Part shown: one piece after another, positions 16,427-24,979 of the stretch | How the letters are laid out: each line of letters begins with the position of its first letter | Position numbering within the stretch: position 1 is the stretch's first letter | Assembly (NCBI RefSeq): GCF_015070875.1 | Contig: NZ_JADDIV010000004.1 | Span: forward strand, 558,001-622,000 | Length of the DNA stretch: 64,000 nt | Source: Ramlibacter pallidus | GTDB taxonomy: Bacteria; Pseudomonadota; Gammaproteobacteria; Burkholderiales; Burkholderiaceae_C | Reading direction: 5' to 3' | Notes under the pieces: generated by a model | Told to the model about the DNA's origin: nothing | Databases searched by the model: none | Seen by the model: the letters and a program-made list of their open reading frames with translations, nothing else | Translations under genes and position numbers: made by a program

Positions 16427-17407
16427 ATGACCCAACCCTCCATCCTCGTCGCCCGGGCCGTGTTCCCGGAAACCCTCGAGCTGCTGTCGCAGCATTTCGA
16501 GGTGGACAGCAACCAGGCCGACACCGTCTTCAGCAAGGCCGAACTCATCGCGCGCCTGCAGGGCAAGTGGGGCGCGTTCACCACCGGCAGCGAGCGCATC
16601 GACGCCGAGGTGCTGGCCGCCTGCCCGGACTTGAAGATGGTCGCCAACATGGCGGTGGGCTACAACAACTTCGACGTGCCGGCGATGACGGCGCGCCGGG
16701 TGGTGGCCACGAACACGCCCGACGTGCTGACGGAGACCACGGCCGACTTCGGCTTCGCGCTGCTCATGGCCACCGCGCGCCGGGTCACCGAGAGCGAACA
16801 TTACCTGCGCGCGGGGCAGTGGAAGAAGTGGAGCTACGACATGTTCGCCGGCGCCGAGGTGCATGGCAGCCGGCTGGGCATCCTGGGCATGGGCCGCATC
16901 GGCCAGGGCATCGCCCGCCGCGGCGCGCACGGCTTCGGCATGGACGTGGTCTACCACAACCGTTCGCGGCTGGCGCCCGACCTGGAGGCCGCGTGCAAGG
17001 CGCGCTACGTCTCCAAGGAGGAATTGCTGAGGACTGCGGACCACCTGGTCCTGGTGCTGCCGTACTCGGCCGAATCGCATCATGCGATCGGCGCGAAGGA
17101 GCTGGACCAGATGAAGCCCACGGCCACGCTGGTGAACATCGCCCGCGGCGGCATCGTCGACGACGCCGCGCTGGCCCGGGCGCTGCGCGAGAAGAAGATC
17201 GCCGCGGCCGGCCTCGACGTGTTCGAGGGCGAACCCAAGGTGCATCCCGACCTGCTGGCCGTGCCGAACGTCGTGCTGACCCCGCACATCGCCAGCGCAA
17301 CGATCCCGACGCGCAAGGCGATGGCCCGCCTCGCGGCCGACAACCTCGTCGCCTTCCACCAGCAGGGCCGGCCGCTCAACCCCCTCAACCCGGAAGTGCT
17401 GGCCTAA
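16427..17407 (+). CDS. D-2-hydroxyacid dehydrogenase (glyoxylate/hydroxypyruvate reductase type)
   Basis: A 326-residue NAD(P)-dependent reductase of the D-isomer-specific 2-hydroxyacid dehydrogenase family. The Rossmann motif G-M-G-R-I-G is near residues 151-156, the substrate-binding Arg is in N-I-A-R-G-G near 235-240, and the catalytic Glu and His are in F-E-G-E-P near 266 and T-P-H-I-A-S-A-T near 285-292. It most resembles GhrB/GyaR enzymes that reduce glyoxylate or hydroxypyruvate. It starts 3 bases after the antiporter stop and is followed immediately by rmuC. Confidence 0.87.
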   Translation: MTQPSILVARAVFPETLELLSQHFEVDSNQADTVFSKAELIARLQGKWGAFTTGSERIDAEVLAACPDLKMVANMAVGYNNFDVPAMTARRVVATNTPDVLTETTADFGFALLMATARRVTESEHYLRAGQWKKWSYDMFAGAEVHGSRLGILGMGRIGQGIARRGAHGFGMDVVYHNRSRLAPDLEAACKARYVSKEELLRTADHLVLVLPYSAESHHAIGAKELDQMKPTATLVNIARGGIVDDAALARALREKKIAAAGLDVFEGEPKVHPDLLAVPNVVLTPHIASATIPTRKAMARLAADNLVAFHQQGRPLNPLNPEVLA

Positions 17408-18745
17408 GTGGAAATCTGGATCGTGATGGCGCTGGCGATCGCCAGCGTCGTGCTGCTGGTGGCGCTGCTGCTGCGCAAGCCGCCGGTGCAGGACACCGGG
17501 CGGGTCGAGCTGATGGCCGCCAACGAACGCCTGGAACGCGAACTGCGCCGCGAGATCAGCGAATCATCGCGCGGCCTGCGCGGCGAGCTGACGCAGACGC
17601 TGGCCACCTTCCAGGAGACGCTGACGCGCCAGGGCCAGGAAGCGACGCGGACGCAGAATGCGCAGATCGACGCCTTCTCGCAGCAGCTCACGCTGCTGCA
17701 GAAGAACCTGTCGGACACGCTCAACAACCAGCTGCGCGACCTGAGCGAAGCCAACGCGCGCCGCATGTCCGAGGTGCGCGCGACGCTGGAGACGCAGCTC
17801 ACCTCCATGCAGCAGACCAACGCGGCGAAGCTGGACGAGATGCGGCAGACCGTGGACGAGAAGCTGCAGACCACGCTGGAGGCGCGCCTGGGCGAGAGCT
17901 TCAAGCAGGTGGCCGACCGCCTGGAGCAGGTGCACCACGGCCTGGGGCAGATGCAGAACCTCGCGCAAGGGGTGGGCGACCTGCAGCGCGTGCTGACCAA
18001 CGTCAAGACGCGGGGCATGTTCGGCGAGGTGCAGCTCGAGGCCCTGCTCGAGCAGGTGCTCACGCCCGAGCAATACGGCAAGCAGGTCGAGACCAAGCCG
18101 AAGAGCAACCAGCGCGTGGACTTCGCGGTGCGCTTTCCCGGCCGCAGCGCCGACGGCGTGCCGGTGTGGCTGCCGATCGACGCCAAGTTCCCGCGCGAGG
18201 ACTACGAGCGCCTGCTGGATGCGCACGACCGCGCCGACGCCGCGGGCGTCGACAGCGCCGGCCGCGCGCTGGAGGTGCGCATCCGAGAGGAGGCCAAGTC
18301 CATCTGCGAGTACTACCTGTGCCCGCCGTACACCACGGACTTCGCCATCCTGTTCCTGCCGATCGAGAGCCTGTACGCCGAGGTGCTGCGCCGGCCGGGC
18401 CTGATGGACAAGATCCAGCGCGACTACCGGGTGACGCTCGCCGGGCCGACGACGCTGCTGGCGATGCTGAACAGCCTGCACATGGGGTTCCGCACCCTTG
18501 CGCTGGAACAGCAGGCGTCCGAGGTCTGGAAGGTGCTGGGTGCCGTCAAGACCGAGTTCGAGCGCTACGGCAAATGGGTCGAGGCGGTGAAGGACCAGGT
18601 GAACCGCGCCGCCGAGACCCTCGACAAGGCCGACACCCGGGCCAAGCAGATGCAGCGCGCGCTGAAGAAGGTGGAGGCGCTGCCCGAGGGCCAGGCGCAG
18701 GCCCTGCTGCCCCTGGCGGAGAACGGTGACGACAGCGACGCCTGA
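17408..18745 (+). CDS. rmuC: DNA recombination protein RmuC
   Basis: A 445-residue protein with an N-terminal membrane anchor (residues about 3-22), a long coiled coil (about 35-190) and the C-terminal RmuC nuclease-like domain. The PD-(D/E)xK-type core is visible as P-I-D-A-K-F-P-R-E-D-Y near 257-267 and L-F-L-P-I-E-S-L-Y-A-E near 314-324. RmuC limits inversions at short inverted repeats in E. coli; the mechanism is unclear. The start is GTG directly after the previous stop. The MFS gene overlaps its 3' end by 20 bases. Confidence 0.92.
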   Translation: MEIWIVMALAIASVVLLVALLLRKPPVQDTGRVELMAANERLERELRREISESSRGLRGELTQTLATFQETLTRQGQEATRTQNAQIDAFSQQLTLLQKNLSDTLNNQLRDLSEANARRMSEVRATLETQLTSMQQTNAAKLDEMRQTVDEKLQTTLEARLGESFKQVADRLEQVHHGLGQMQNLAQGVGDLQRVLTNVKTRGMFGEVQLEALLEQVLTPEQYGKQVETKPKSNQRVDFAVRFPGRSADGVPVWLPIDAKFPREDYERLLDAHDRADAAGVDSAGRALEVRIREEAKSICEYYLCPPYTTDFAILFLPIESLYAEVLRRPGLMDKIQRDYRVTLAGPTTLLAMLNSLHMGFRTLALEQQASEVWKVLGAVKTEFERYGKWVEAVKDQVNRAAETLDKADTRAKQMQRALKKVEALPEGQAQALLPLAENGDDSDA

Positions 18746-19904
18746 AGGCGGTGGCCTCACGCGCGAGCTCGCGCGCCTCATCGCCGGCCACGTCTTCCTG
18801 CACGCCTGCATGGCCGGCATGCGCATGGCCTCGCCGCTGCTGGCGCTGCGCGAGGGCTACAGCGAGGCCGCCGTCGGCGTGCTGCTGGCGCTCTATGCGC
18901 TCACGCAGGTCTTCCTGGCGCTGCCGGCGGGTCGCTATGCCGACCGCCATGGATTGAAGAACCCGGTGGCCTGGAGCGTGGGCGCTGCGACCTTCGGTGC
19001 GGGCCTGGCGGTGGTCTGGCCGGTCTTTCCCGTGCTGTGCGTCTCGGCGTTGCTCACGGGCGGCGCCACCGGTGCCGCGGTCATCGCGCTGCAGCGGCAC
19101 GTGGGACGCGCCGCGCAGACGCCGCTGCAGCTGAAGCAGGTGTTCTCCTGGCTTTCGATCGGGCCGGCGTTCTCGAACTTCCTCGGGCCGTTCGCCGCGG
19201 GGCTGGTGATCGACCACGCCGGTTTCCGCTGGGCCTTCCTGCTGATGGCGGTGCTGCCCCTGGTGGCCTGGGCCTGGATCCGCCGCACGCACGAGGCCCC
19301 GTTGCCGCAGCGGCCGGCGAACGCGAAGGCCGGACGCGCCTGGGACCTGGTGCGCGAGCCGGTGTTCCGGCGGCTGCTGATCGTCAACTGGTTCCTGTCC
19401 TCGGCCTGGGACGTGCACACCTTCGTCGTGCCGGTGCTCGGGCACGAGCGCGGGCTGTCGGCCTCCGTCATCGGGACGATCCTGGGCGCCTTCGCCATCG
19501 CCGCCGCCGCCATCCGCGTGCTGCTGCCGGTGCTGGCCTCGCGGATCCACGAATGGGCGATGGTGGCCGGCGCGATGGTCGCCACGGCCCTGATCTATGC
19601 GGTGTACCCCTTCATGCACACCGCCGTGACCATGGGGCTGTGCTCGGTGCTGCTGGGCGTCGCCCTCGGCACGGTGCAGCCGATGATCATGAGCATGCTG
19701 CACCAGATCACGCCCCACGAGCGCCACGGCGAGGCCGTGGGCATGCGGCTGATGGTGATCAACGCCTCCAGCGTCGCGATGCCGATGCTGTTCGGCATGG
19801 CCGGCACCGTCGTGGGCATCAGTGCCGTGTTCTGGACGGTGGCGGCGATGGTCGGCGCCGGCTCGCGCCTGGCCTTCGGGCTCAGAGCCGGTAGAAGGTC
19901 TTGA
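18726..19904 (+). CDS. Major facilitator superfamily transporter
   Basis: A 392-residue protein with about 12 transmembrane helices. The MFS cytoplasmic loop motif appears as G-R-Y-A-D-R-H-G near residues 70-77. The substrate is unknown. The start GTG 18726 lies inside the end of rmuC, implying translational coupling. The 3' end overlaps the convergent LOG-family gene by 23 bases. Confidence 0.82.
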   Translation: MTTATPEGGGLTRELARLIAGHVFLHACMAGMRMASPLLALREGYSEAAVGVLLALYALTQVFLALPAGRYADRHGLKNPVAWSVGAATFGAGLAVVWPVFPVLCVSALLTGGATGAAVIALQRHVGRAAQTPLQLKQVFSWLSIGPAFSNFLGPFAAGLVIDHAGFRWAFLLMAVLPLVAWAWIRRTHEAPLPQRPANAKAGRAWDLVREPVFRRLLIVNWFLSSAWDVHTFVVPVLGHERGLSASVIGTILGAFAIAAAAIRVLLPVLASRIHEWAMVAGAMVATALIYAVYPFMHTAVTMGLCSVLLGVALGTVQPMIMSMLHQITPHERHGEAVGMRLMVINASSVAMPMLFGMAGTVVGISAVFWTVAAMVGAGSRLAFGLRAGRRS

Positions 19905-20745
19905 TCAGGTTCCAGGCCGTTTCGGGGTCGTCGGCGAACTGGAAGAGGTCGAGGTCGCCGGGCGAGATCACGCCTTCCTCCACCAGCACCTCGAAGTTGA
20001 TCAGCCGCTTCCAGTAGTCCGAGCCGAACAGCACGATCGGCACCTGGCGCGCCTTGCGCGTCTGCACCAGCGTGATCACCTCGAACAGTTCGTCCAGCGT
20101 GCCGAAGCCGCCGGGAAAGGCGACCAGGGCCTTCGCGCGCATCATGAAGTGCATCTTGCGCAGCGCGAAGTAGTGGAACTTGAAGGACAGCGCCGGCGTG
20201 ACGTAGGGGTTGGCGGCTTCCTCCATGGGCAGCGCGATCGACAGGCCCACGCTGATGCCGCCGGCCTCGTGCGAGCCGCGGTTGGTGCCTTCCATGATGC
20301 CGGGGCCGCCGCCGGTGCAGATGAACAGCTGGTCGCGCGGTTCCTTGTCGGCGCTGTAGTCGGCGACGATCTTGCCGAAGGCGCGGGCCTTCTCGTAGTA
20401 GTGGGCGTTGCGGGCCAGCGCCCTGGCGCGGCGGATCACCGTTTCGTCGCCGGCGGCCTCGGCGGCCTGCACCATCGCGGCGGAGGCCTCGGTGTCGCGG
20501 AAGCGCGCGCTGCCGAACACCACGATGGTGTTCTCGATGCCGTGGGCCTGCTGCTCCAGGTCGGGCTTGAGCAGTTCCAGCTGGAAGCGGATGCCGCGCG
20601 TTTCGCGGCGCAGCAGGAATTCGGGATCGACGAAGGCCAGGCGGTTGGCGTCGGGGTCGAGCGGCAGCCCGGCGTCCGAATGCGCCTTCAGCGTGGCCCA
20701 GGCGTCCGCCAGGCGGCGGTCGTGGATGTTGCGGGTCGAAGACAT
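19882..20745 (-). CDS. LOG-family (TIGR00730) Rossmann-fold protein
   Basis: A 287-residue member of the LOG / 'lysine decarboxylase-like' family. The diagnostic P-G-G-F-G-T-L-D-E-L-F-E motif lies near residues 210-221, with G-G-G-P-G-I-M-E near 145-152. Characterised members are nucleotide 5'-monophosphate phosphoribohydrolases (PpnN or cytokinin-activating LOG), not lysine decarboxylases. The N-terminal 80 residues before the Rossmann core make it longer than plant-type LOG proteins. The gene is monocistronic by position. Confidence 0.85.
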   Translation of the reverse strand: MSSTRNIHDRRLADAWATLKAHSDAGLPLDPDANRLAFVDPEFLLRRETRGIRFQLELLKPDLEQQAHGIENTIVVFGSARFRDTEASAAMVQAAEAAGDETVIRRARALARNAHYYEKARAFGKIVADYSADKEPRDQLFICTGGGPGIMEGTNRGSHEAGGISVGLSIALPMEEAANPYVTPALSFKFHYFALRKMHFMMRAKALVAFPGGFGTLDELFEVITLVQTRKARQVPIVLFGSDYWKRLINFEVLVEEGVISPGDLDLFQFADDPETAWNLIKTFYRL

Positions 20746-20837
20746 AGGGCCGATTGTGGCCGGAATCCGTGCAGGCCCGGCTGGGCGGCGGCGGGGGCGC
20801 GCGCTATCCTTGCGCCAAACGACCCGAGGGGAAGAGG

Positions 20838-21518
20838 TTGGACAACCCGGTGTACCACGTGGTGCTGGAGGGCCGCACGATCGGCCCGTACGACCGCCGC
20901 ACCATCGTCGGCATGCGCATCAAGAAGACGCTGACCAGCGACCACGTGCTGGTCGGTGCCGACGGCGGCAAGCTGACGGTGGCCGAGCTCGTGCATGGCT
21001 CGCCGACCCAGCCGGCGTTCGAGCCCAGCCGCGGCGACGGCGCCGCCAGCTATTCCGTCGTCCAGGCGACCTGCCCGGCCACGCTGGTCGAAGTGGAAGG
21101 CAAGGGCTACGCCATCCCTCCCTTCAAGGGCGAACTCGAGGTGCGCGTGCAGACCAAGGTGCTGCGCATCGCCGGGCGCTACCGCGAAGGCCGCGCCTGG
21201 AAGGAAGACCGCGTGAAGTTCCCGCTGGAGGACATCGCCCATGCGCGCCTGCGCGGCAGCATCGTCGACCTCTGGGTGCGGACCTCGAAGGCCGGCGAGG
21301 GCCTGCAGCGGCTGACCCTCGACATGTTCTCGCCGGAGGCCGCCGGCGAACTGACCGAGAAGCTGACGCATTCCGCGCCCTGGCCGGGCAGCGAGCCGCT
21401 GGCGGGCCGGGCCGCGGCCGGCAGCACCATGCTGCATCCGCTGCTGTGGGCGGCCGTGGTCGGCAGCGCGGTGCTGGTCGGCACCATCCTGGTCTGGACG
21501 CTGACGCGCCGCTTCTGA
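20838..21518 (+). CDS. Uncharacterised GYF-like-domain protein with a C-terminal membrane anchor
   Basis: A 226-residue protein of unknown function. The start is TTG 20838, with GGGGAAGAGG just upstream; no ATG fits. Residues 4-55 (Y-H-V-V-L-E-G-R-T-I-G-P-Y-D, then a short helix and strands) resemble bacterial GYF_2-type modules. Residues about 65-170 form a beta-rich, PH-like stretch (inference), and residues about 199-222 form a single hydrophobic helix followed by T-R-R-F, so the protein is probably tail-anchored with the domains in the cytoplasm. It is divergent from the LOG gene and converges on the AEC carrier gene, 4 bases apart. Confidence 0.65.
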   Translation: MDNPVYHVVLEGRTIGPYDRRTIVGMRIKKTLTSDHVLVGADGGKLTVAELVHGSPTQPAFEPSRGDGAASYSVVQATCPATLVEVEGKGYAIPPFKGELEVRVQTKVLRIAGRYREGRAWKEDRVKFPLEDIAHARLRGSIVDLWVRTSKAGEGLQRLTLDMFSPEAAGELTEKLTHSAPWPGSEPLAGRAAAGSTMLHPLLWAAVVGSAVLVGTILVWTLTRRF

Positions 21519-21522
21519 GCGA

Positions 21523-22401
21523 CTAGAGCGCCAGCGCCAGGCCCAGCGGCACGAAAACGACGGCCAGCGCGTTCCCCAGCAGGATCATGGCCGCCACGCG
21601 CTCCGGCTCCTGCCGGTAGCGTTCGGCCAGCAGGAACTGCATCACCGCCGGCGGCAATGCGCTGAAGAGGACCAGCTGCGCGCGGGCATTCCCCTCCAGC
21701 TGCAGCGCCCAGGCGAGCGGAAGCGCCACGGCCAGCCCGATCAGCGGCCGCGCGAACGCGCCCAGCAAGCCGCGCGGCACGTCCTCCCGCCGCAGCAGCG
21801 TCAGGCGCACGCCCAGCGCGAACAGCATCAGCGGCAGCATCGCCTCGCCCAGCAGGCGCATGCCGGTGAACAGCACGTCGGGCGGCCGCCAGCCGGAGAG
21901 CGCGCTGGCGAAGCCCAACGCGGTGGCCACCATCAACGGACTGAGCAACAGGTCGCGGGTGCGGGCGTGCGCGCTCGTGATGCGCGCGCCCAGCGAGAAG
22001 TGGATGAGGTTGCTGATCGAGAACAGCGCCACGGCGGCGCCGAAGTCCTGCGGGCCGAAGGCGAGCAGCGCCAGCGGCAGGCCCATGTTGCCGCAGTTGG
22101 TGAACATCACCACCGGGACCAGGGAACGCGCCTGCGTGTGGGCGAGCCGGGCGACGCCCAAGGCGACGAGGCCGGTCAGCAGGATCAGCACGGCGCCGCC
22201 GCCCAGCAGCACGGCGTGGTCCTGCCAGCGGAACTCCTTGGCGGCCAGGGCGGTGTAGACCAGCAGCGGCGACAGCACGTCCAGCACGATGCGGTTGAAG
22301 GTGGTGAGGTCCGGACGCGTGCGCCGGCCGTAGGCCCAGCCCACCGACACGATCAGGAACACGGGGATGATGACCTGCGCGATGCGCCAGAGCAGGTCCA
22401 T
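21523..22401 (-). CDS. AEC-family auxin-efflux-carrier-like permease
   Basis: A 292-residue inner-membrane carrier with about 10 hydrophobic segments. It starts M-D-L-L-W-R-I-A-Q-V-I-I-P-V-F-L-I, and N-C-G-N-M-G-L-P near residues 105-112 is the family's broken-helix motif. Bacterial AEC carriers export malonate, malate or other small acids; the substrate here is unknown. Its ATG overlaps the stop of the DUF3445 gene (TGATG), so it is translationally coupled to that gene. Confidence 0.83.
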   Translation of the reverse strand: MDLLWRIAQVIIPVFLIVSVGWAYGRRTRPDLTTFNRIVLDVLSPLLVYTALAAKEFRWQDHAVLLGGGAVLILLTGLVALGVARLAHTQARSLVPVVMFTNCGNMGLPLALLAFGPQDFGAAVALFSISNLIHFSLGARITSAHARTRDLLLSPLMVATALGFASALSGWRPPDVLFTGMRLLGEAMLPLMLFALGVRLTLLRREDVPRGLLGAFARPLIGLAVALPLAWALQLEGNARAQLVLFSALPPAVMQFLLAERYRQEPERVAAMILLGNALAVVFVPLGLALAL

Positions 22402-23198
22402 CAGCGGTCCACCGTGGAGAGCCAGGCCAGCAGGCGACTGCGTGCCGCGGACAGGTTCTTGTACGCGAGGACGGCGTCGCTCATCGAGGCCAGGGCGTCG
22501 TGCAGCCGCTGCGCATCGGCGCGCGTGGCGATCGCCCCCGTCAACGGCTGCAGCATCACGCGGATCGTGAAGACGGCCTGCCCCGGCGCGGAGGGCACCG
22601 GGAAGAAGGTCTGCCGCTCCGCGCGCAGGAAGCACTGCGCCGCGAAGCGGGCCGGATCGGCCTCGGCGGGCCACGGGGTGCGCTGCTGCCGGCGCGGGTG
22701 CTGGTCGTGTCGCCCGCTGGGCGTGAGCGTCCAGACGAAGCGTTCGAACCGTTCGCCGGAGGTGACCAGCTGGACGAGAGGGGCGCCGGCCGCGAGCAGC
22801 AGCTGGTTGTCGGCGACCGGGGCATGGACGGCGGCGAAGGGCAGGCCGAGCTTCTCCTCCGGCGCCCAGTGCGAGGGCACGCAGACGCACAGCCAGGGCA
22901 GGGTGCCGGTGGCGCCGTCGAGCACCGCGAAGTCCTCCTCGAACGCCAGCTCGATGGGTTCGGCGGCCGCGATGCCTTCGGAGCGCGCCTGCGCCAGGAT
23001 GGCGGCGACCGCCGGTGCCGGATCGAAGCCGGAGACGGCCAGTCGGCTCGTGCCCGCATCCACGACCTGCTTCTTCTCGTGCCAGAGGGCGCTGCCCGGC
23101 GCCAGCGGCGTCAGGTGCCGCGCATCCGCCGGCAGCCGCTGCAGGCCCGGCTGCATGCGGAACGGTGCGGCGATGCGGGTGGGATCGAATCCGGCCAT
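22401..23198 (-). CDS. DUF3445 / haem-dependent oxidative N-demethylase-like protein
   Basis: A 265-residue protein similar in length and motifs to the DUF3445 family, whose characterised member is the alpha subunit of the haem-dependent dimethylamine N-demethylase. Supporting stretches are F-R-M-Q-P-G-L-Q-R-L near 14-23 and R-A-E-R-Q-T-F-F-P-V-P near 192-202. Whether this paralogue binds haem or acts on amines is not shown. Start ATG 23198 is the only good choice. Its Shine-Dalgarno AAGGAG is part of the 3' arm of the terminator behind efp, which may hide or expose it. It is coupled to the AEC carrier gene. Confidence 0.7.
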   Translation of the reverse strand: MAGFDPTRIAAPFRMQPGLQRLPADARHLTPLAPGSALWHEKKQVVDAGTSRLAVSGFDPAPAVAAILAQARSEGIAAAEPIELAFEEDFAVLDGATGTLPWLCVCVPSHWAPEEKLGLPFAAVHAPVADNQLLLAAGAPLVQLVTSGERFERFVWTLTPSGRHDQHPRRQQRTPWPAEADPARFAAQCFLRAERQTFFPVPSAPGQAVFTIRVMLQPLTGAIATRADAQRLHDALASMSDAVLAYKNLSAARSRLLAWLSTVDR

Positions 23199-23199
23199 C

Positions 23200-23223
23200 A
23201 AAAAAGGCTCCTTGCGGAGCCTT
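23200..23223 (-). terminator. Terminator of efp that also carries the next gene's ribosome binding site
   Basis: Minus strand: AAGGCTCC-GCAA-GGAGCCTT then TTTT, 18 bases past the efp stop. The 3' arm contains AAGGAG, 9 bases before the ATG of the DUF3445 gene, so the same bases serve as terminator stem and Shine-Dalgarno sequence. Confidence 0.82.
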
Positions 23224-23241
23224 GTCGGGGACGCGGGAGCG

Positions 23242-23796
23242 TCAGACGCGCCGGCGGTACTCGCCGGTGCGGGTGTCGATTTCCACCTTGTCGCCCTGGG
23301 CCACGAAGATCGGCACGCCGATCTCGAAGCCGGTGGCGATCTTGGCGGGCTTGAGCACCTTGCCGGAGGTGTCGCCCTTGACGGCGGGCTCGGTCCAGGT
23401 GATCTCGCGCTCGACGCTGGTGGGCAGTTCGACGGAAATCGCCTTGCCTTCGTAGAACACCACTTCGGCGGGCAGGCCGTCCTCGAGGTAGTTCAGGGCG
23501 TCGCCCATGTTCTCGGCTTCCACCTCGTACTGGTTGTAGTCGGCGTCCATCCAGACGTACATGGGGTCGGCGAAGTAGGAATAGGTGCAGTCCTTCTTGT
23601 CGAGGATGACCTGGTCCATCTTGTCGTCGGCCTTGAACACGGTCTCCGTGCCCTGGTTGTTCAGCAGGCTCTTGAGCTTCATCCGCACGGTGGCCGAGTT
23701 GCGGCCGCCGCGGGAGTACTCGGTCTTCAGCACGACCCAGGGCTGGCCGTTCTGCATGATCACGTTGCCGGCGCGGATTTCTTGAGCGATTTTCAT
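23242..23796 (-). CDS. efp: Elongation factor P (Arg32 type)
   Basis: A 184-residue EF-P, the translation factor that relieves ribosome stalling at polyproline. The three-domain length is standard. In the loop that reaches the peptidyl-transferase centre, the sequence S-R-G-G-R-N places Arg at position 32 (R32), instead of the lysine that EpmA modifies in E. coli. This is the subtype rhamnosylated by EarP, whose gene lies 118 bases upstream on the same strand. A strong terminator follows. Confidence 0.96.
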   Translation of the reverse strand: MKIAQEIRAGNVIMQNGQPWVVLKTEYSRGGRNSATVRMKLKSLLNNQGTETVFKADDKMDQVILDKKDCTYSYFADPMYVWMDADYNQYEVEAENMGDALNYLEDGLPAEVVFYEGKAISVELPTSVEREITWTEPAVKGDTSGKVLKPAKIATGFEIGVPIFVAQGDKVEIDTRTGEYRRRV

Positions 23797-23914
23797 GACG
23801 GTGTCTTCGGTGGGAGGCCCGGCCCCTAGTGGCCGGTCTTCGAGCCGTCGCGCGCAAAGGCTGCGGGTGGCGGCAAGGGTGCTGCGCGGCGCGGATGCGT
23901 GCCAGCGCAAAGCT

Positions 23915-24958
23915 CTATATTCTAGCCTGCCCGGCGGTGAACCGCAGAAGCTCGGTCGCGAGCTCGGGCAATGCCTCCAGCCGCTGGCGCGCCGCGGTCG
24001 CCGCGGCACCCCATCCGCCGGGGTCCAGGGCCGGCAACGGGCCTGGGGTCACGCCGTTCCACGCCAGGAAGAATGCGCGCAGGTCCGGCGTCGGGTCCAG
24101 CCACCGCAGGAAGGCCTCCAGCTTGGCCAGGTGCGCGCCGTCGGCCTGCGGGTAGATCTGCCACACCGAGGGCACGCCCGCCAGCAGCCCGCGCACCACC
24201 GAGTCCTCGCCCCGCACGAAGTTGAGGTCGCAGGACCACAGCAGGTGGTCGTAGTCGCGCTGGCTCAGCCAGGGCAGGAAGTGCAGCTGCAGCGACCCGC
24301 GCGACGTCGCCCCGGCGGCCCGTACCGCGGCGGTGGCGCGCCCCGGGGTGACGAGGAGGAGGGTGCGCACGGGCCCCGAGGCCAGCTGGTCCAGCAGCCG
24401 GGGCAGGCCGGGCGGTTCGTAGCAGAACAGGCTGACGACGCGCTCGGGCGCGGGGCCGACGCCGATGCCGCGCAGCCAGGCGTCGCGGTCGAAAACCGCA
24501 CGCCGTGCCGCGAGGTCCCGCTCGTGCAGCACGCCGCCGGTGCGCGCGGTGAAGCCCGGATAGAAGAAGTGCTTCACCAGCCCGGCGCCGGGTCCGGTGG
24601 ACACCGGCGACGGCAGTCCGTGGCTGCGCTCCACGTAGCTCTCGGCCGAGAGGTATTCCAGGTTCAGCCACGCGGGGGGCGGTGACGCAGCCGCCATGCG
24701 CGCGACGAAAGCCGACGGTGGATCGCAGCCGAAGGCTTCGACCACCACGTCGCCCGGCTCCAGCGCCTCGCCCGGCTCCTGCCAGGGCACGACCTCCACC
24801 CCGGAGGCGCCCTGCGGCGCCATCCACCGCAGCATGGACGCATCGTCCATCCAGAGCCGCACCTGCTCGCCGCGGGCCGCAAGTTCCGCGGCCACGCGCC
24901 AGCACACGCCGGCGTCGCCGTGGTTGTCGATCACCCTGCAGAAGAGGTCCCAGCGCAT
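23915..24958 (-). CDS. earP: EF-P arginine rhamnosyltransferase EarP
   Basis: A 347-residue GT-B-fold glycosyltransferase (formerly DUF2331). It starts [18 protein letters not shown], whose Asp residues match the catalytic N-terminal region of the family, and has the C-terminal R-G-E-D-S-V-V-R nucleotide-sugar motif near 257-264. EarP transfers rhamnose from TDP-rhamnose to Arg32 of EF-P, and without it EF-P cannot rescue polyproline stalls. Adjacency to an Arg32-type efp confirms the pairing. It is divergent from uvrC, with only 21 bases between start codons. Confidence 0.95.
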   Translation of the reverse strand: MRWDLFCRVIDNHGDAGVCWRVAAELAARGEQVRLWMDDASMLRWMAPQGASGVEVVPWQEPGEALEPGDVVVEAFGCDPPSAFVARMAAASPPPAWLNLEYLSAESYVERSHGLPSPVSTGPGAGLVKHFFYPGFTARTGGVLHERDLAARRAVFDRDAWLRGIGVGPAPERVVSLFCYEPPGLPRLLDQLASGPVRTLLLVTPGRATAAVRAAGATSRGSLQLHFLPWLSQRDYDHLLWSCDLNFVRGEDSVVRGLLAGVPSVWQIYPQADGAHLAKLEAFLRWLDPTPDLRAFFLAWNGVTPGPLPALDPGGWGAAATAARQRLEALPELATELLRFTAGQARI

Positions 24959-24979
24959 GGGGCTCCGATAATACGTGCC

